A stretch of 8,283 bases of DNA from Lachnospiraceae bacterium UBA3814 (GTDB lineage: Bacteria; Bacillota; Clostridia; Lachnospirales; Lachnospiraceae): contig DFEA01000083.1 in assembly GCA_002368575.1 (NCBI GenBank), forward strand, positions 1 through 8,283. Reading direction: 5' to 3'. Position numbers and translations under genes: made by a program. Each line of letters begins with the position of its first letter. Position 1 is the stretch's first letter. The notes under the pieces were generated by a model. It was not told the DNA's origin. It did not search any database and saw only the letters and a program-made list of their open reading frames with translations. Below, piece after piece: positions 6,456 to 8,283 of this stretch.

Positions 6456-7685
6456 TCAGCTCCTGTAATCAGCATTTATCTTAACATAATCAAAGGACAG
6501 ATCACAGCCCCAGGAAACGGCGCTCTCGCTTCCCGCCTTCATGTCCGCGATGACGGTGACCTCATCCTCCGAAAGGATCTTTGTCGCAAAGTCCTCATCA
6601 TAGGAGGACTGAACACCGTTTGAATATATCAGGAGCCTTCCCGCCCTGCTTTCAAAATAAAGCTCCAGCCTGTCGGGGTCAAAGCTTACTCCGGAATAGC
6701 CCAGGGCGCACAGAAATCTCCCGAAATTAGCGTCATGCCCGAAGATGGCCGCCTTGCACAGAGACGAGCTCACCACGGATTTTGCAAGACGCCTTGCGTC
6801 CTCCCTCGAAGCGGCATTTATCACCTTTACCTCAAACAAGGCCGTCGCGCCCTCTCCGTCCTTTGCCATCTTTTTTGCCAGGGTCTCATTCACATAATGA
6901 AGCGCCTGACGCAAAGCCTCGTAATCCTCGTTCTTCTCACGTATCTGAGGATTGCCCGCAAGACCGTTTGCAAGGACCAGGCAGGTATCGTTTGTGGAGG
7001 TATCTCCGTCCACCGAGATCATATTGTAGGTGTCGTCCACGTCACTTTTGACCATCTCGGTCAACATCTCCGCCGAGATATCAGCGTCTGTCGTTATATA
7101 AGCAAGCATGGTACACATATTCGGATGTATCATCCCCGAACCCTTGCTCATTCCGCCGACGGTCACTGTCCGGCCTCCTATCTCCACCTCGACAGCCGCC
7201 TCCTTTAAAACGGTATCCGTCGTCATTATGGCTCTTTCCGCGTCGCTTCCTCCCTTGACCGTATCGGTCAATGAAACTGAGAGCTTTTCGATGCCCTTTT
7301 TCAGCCTGTCGACCGGAAGCTGCATGCCTATTACCCCGGTGGAGCCTATGAGCACCTCCTCCTTTTTTATGCCAAGGAGCTTTGCCGTATATCCGGCAGT
7401 CTCCTCACAGATATCCATTCCTTCCTTCCCGGTGCAGGCATTTGCTATGCCCGAATTGGCGACTATGGCGTGAACATACCCTGAGGACTCCACAAGCTTC
7501 ATATCCCATTTTACCGGTGCCGCCTTTACCACGTTTTTCGTAAACGTGCCTGCGACCCTGCAGGGCTCCTCCGAATAGACCATTGCCATATCAGGCCTTC
7601 CATTATATTTGATCGCAGCCTCGACTCCTGCCGCCTTAAAGCCCTTTGCGGCCGTTACTCCTCCTTCGATAACTCTGTACGCCAT
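6456..7685 (-). CDS. argJ: Glutamate N-acetyltransferase / ornithine acetyltransferase (ArgJ)
   Basis: A 409-residue protein of the ArgJ family, of usual length. It transfers the acetyl group from N-acetylornithine to glutamate, releasing ornithine and recycling acetylglutamate; some members also use acetyl-CoA. Family members cut themselves into two chains just before a Thr that becomes the nucleophile. Here the site is SKGSGMIHPNM-C-T-ML, with the expected nucleophile Thr192 (codon 7110-7112) and Cys191 where many homologues have Ala. Other marks are the GGVTAAKGFKAAG start, IVANSGIANACTG (75-87), the oxyanion-hole motif GSTGVIG (114-120), DTSTNDTC, FGHDANFGRFL and the C-terminal DLSFDYVKINADY. 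The ATG at 7685 overlaps the stop of the preceding GNAT gene by one base (TAATG) and has AGGAGAGG just upstream. Whether this copy is mono- or bifunctional cannot be told from sequence. Confidence 0.97.
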   Translation of the reverse strand: MAYRVIEGGVTAAKGFKAAGVEAAIKYNGRPDMAMVYSEEPCRVAGTFTKNVVKAAPVKWDMKLVESSGYVHAIVANSGIANACTGKEGMDICEETAGYTAKLLGIKKEEVLIGSTGVIGMQLPVDRLKKGIEKLSVSLTDTVKGGSDAERAIMTTDTVLKEAAVEVEIGGRTVTVGGMSKGSGMIHPNMCTMLAYITTDADISAEMLTEMVKSDVDDTYNMISVDGDTSTNDTCLVLANGLAGNPQIREKNEDYEALRQALHYVNETLAKKMAKDGEGATALFEVKVINAASREDARRLAKSVVSSSLCKAAIFGHDANFGRFLCALGYSGVSFDPDRLELYFESRAGRLLIYSNGVQSSYDEDFATKILSEDEVTVIADMKAGSESAVSWGCDLSFDYVKINADYRS

Positions 7686-8185
7686 TACACCTCTCCTGTT
7701 TTTACAAAATTCACAATATTCTCCTCATTCAGAACAAAATCATAATAATTCAGATCCTTGCGTCCCGTCCACCCCATCCTCTTCCAGAAGGCGTTACCCA
7801 CGTCGTTTTTAGTGAAGGCTATGAGGGACACCTTGTTTATCCCTTCGCTCTTTAAGGCCTCCATGGCATGCACGACCATCCCTGTCCCTATGCCCTTTCT
7901 TCTGTGCTCAGGGTGAACACAGACGTGATAAAGACAGCCTCGCCTTCCGTCGTGACCGCACAGGATGCTTCCTACTATACTGCCCTTCTCCTCCGCCACA
8001 ACGCTCATTCCGGGATTCCGCCTGATAAACCGCTCTACGCCCTCCCTTGAATCGTCTATGCTCCTTATGGCAAAGCCGGGTATCATATGCCACAGCCTGC
8101 TGACCTCTTCGTAATCCGCCGGCTCCATCGGTCTTATATTCAATTCCATACTGCTTTCTACCTCGTCTGCGCTTAATACCTTCAT
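7685..8185 (-). CDS. GNAT-family N-acetyltransferase, candidate N-acetylglutamate synthase
   Basis: The 166-residue protein is a single GNAT domain. It shows the N-terminal strand LNIRPMEPADYEEV, the central strands SVVAEEKGSIVGSILCG and CLYHVCVHPEHR, the acetyl-CoA pyrophosphate loop R95-R-K-G-I-G100 (RxxGxG) and the late motif FTKNDVGNAFWKRMGW. The reaction and partner are not fixed by the fold. Position directly before argJ, with a one-base TAATG overlap, suggests it makes N-acetylglutamate from glutamate and acetyl-CoA to prime the cycle, like the short single-domain ArgA known from mycobacteria; this is inference. A peptide or small-molecule acetyltransferase is the alternative. The start is uncertain: ATG at 8185 overlaps the stop of an open upstream frame (ATGA), while ATG at 8149 begins right before the domain; neither has a good ribosome binding site. 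Confidence 0.85.
   Translation of the reverse strand: MKVLSADEVESSMELNIRPMEPADYEEVSRLWHMIPGFAIRSIDDSREGVERFIRRNPGMSVVAEEKGSIVGSILCGHDGRRGCLYHVCVHPEHRRKGIGTGMVVHAMEALKSEGINKVSLIAFTKNDVGNAFWKRMGWTGRKDLNYYDFVLNEENIVNFVKTGEV
7690..7697 (-). promoter_or_regulatory. Ribosome binding site of argJ
   Basis: AGGAGAGG on the minus strand ends four bases before the argJ ATG at 7685 and lies within the last codons of the GNAT gene, supporting both this start and independent loading of ribosomes at argJ. Confidence 0.7.
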
Positions 8186-8283
8186 AACCCCGGCGGGATA
8201 TGCAGCTCATAAAAAGTCCGGATCTGAGCTTTGAGTTTAGTGGGTTGCAGCCGCGATAAGACGGGCTTTCTTATGATCAGCAT
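8182..8283 (-). CDS. Possible 3' end of an upstream gene (unresolved, partial)
   Basis: On the minus strand a frame is open from the window edge to a TGA at 8184-8182, overlapping the GNAT ATG by four bases. It reads ...KPVLSRLQP and ends FYELHIPPGL. The overlap matches the packing of the rest of the operon, but I recognise no family and the codon choice (TCG, CGG, CAA, ACT) is not clearly like the neighbours. A second frame, ending KKARLIAAATH at a TAA (8239-8237), is equally open to the edge and would leave about 50 untranslated bases before the GNAT gene. Neither resembles the end of argC as I know it. At most one is real, and the stretch could also be a leader. Confidence 0.3.
   Translation of the reverse strand: MLIIRKPVLSRLQPTKLKAQIRTFYELHIPPGL
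8204..8230. repeat. Small inverted repeat upstream of the GNAT gene
   Basis: AGCTCA (8204-8209) and TGAGCT (8225-8230) form a perfect six-base inverted repeat with a 15-base loop; the loop contains the palindrome TCCGGA (8217-8222). It is not followed by a T-run on either strand, so it is not an intrinsic terminator. It could be an operator, an mRNA hairpin or chance. Confidence 0.3.

Noticed and set aside
8186..8283. Promoter for the arginine operon
   Set aside because: No convincing -35/-10 pair with proper spacing is visible on the minus strand, and open frames continue to the window edge.

Overview
This window looks like chromosome from a Gram-positive anaerobe of the Clostridia, most likely a Lachnospiraceae-type bacterium. 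That placement is inference. It rests on GGAGG-type ribosome binding sites, the style of the hybrid-kinase C-terminus, and arginine synthesis through the acetyl-recycling (ArgJ) route. Base composition looks close to half G+C by eye; I did not count it. Coding density is very high: no gene-free stretch exceeds 100 bases, and there are no RNA genes, insertion sequences or CRISPR arrays.

Left part, plus strand (1-1853): the 3' end of a large hybrid sensor kinase (receiver plus histidine-phosphotransfer domains, N-terminus outside the window) is followed 40 bases later by a stand-alone protein with two receiver-like domains and no output domain. The first domain lacks the acidic pocket and the second looks intact. 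Together they look like part of a multistep phosphorelay.

Right part, minus strand (8185 down to 1855): a tightly packed run reads GNAT acetyltransferase, argJ, argB, argD, a membrane-anchored MalE-like solute-binding protein, and an SDR/NAD-dependent epimerase-like protein. Each of the five internal junctions has the next start codon overlapping or touching the previous stop (TAATG, TGATG, TTGA, TAGTGATG), which suggests one transcript with translational coupling. argJ, argB and argD give the acetylated steps from glutamate to N-acetylornithine and the recycling of the acetyl group; argC, the remaining enzyme, is not in the window and may lie upstream. The GNAT protein may prime the cycle by making N-acetylglutamate, but this is inferred from position.

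The two distal genes have no obvious place in arginine synthesis, so their coupling to the operon is the most unexpected feature. The operon runs head-on into the two-component genes: the two stop codons are one base apart and I see no intrinsic terminator. I found no clear evidence of an entirely new system. The best leads are the anchored binding protein with its acidic insertion, and the two-receiver protein.
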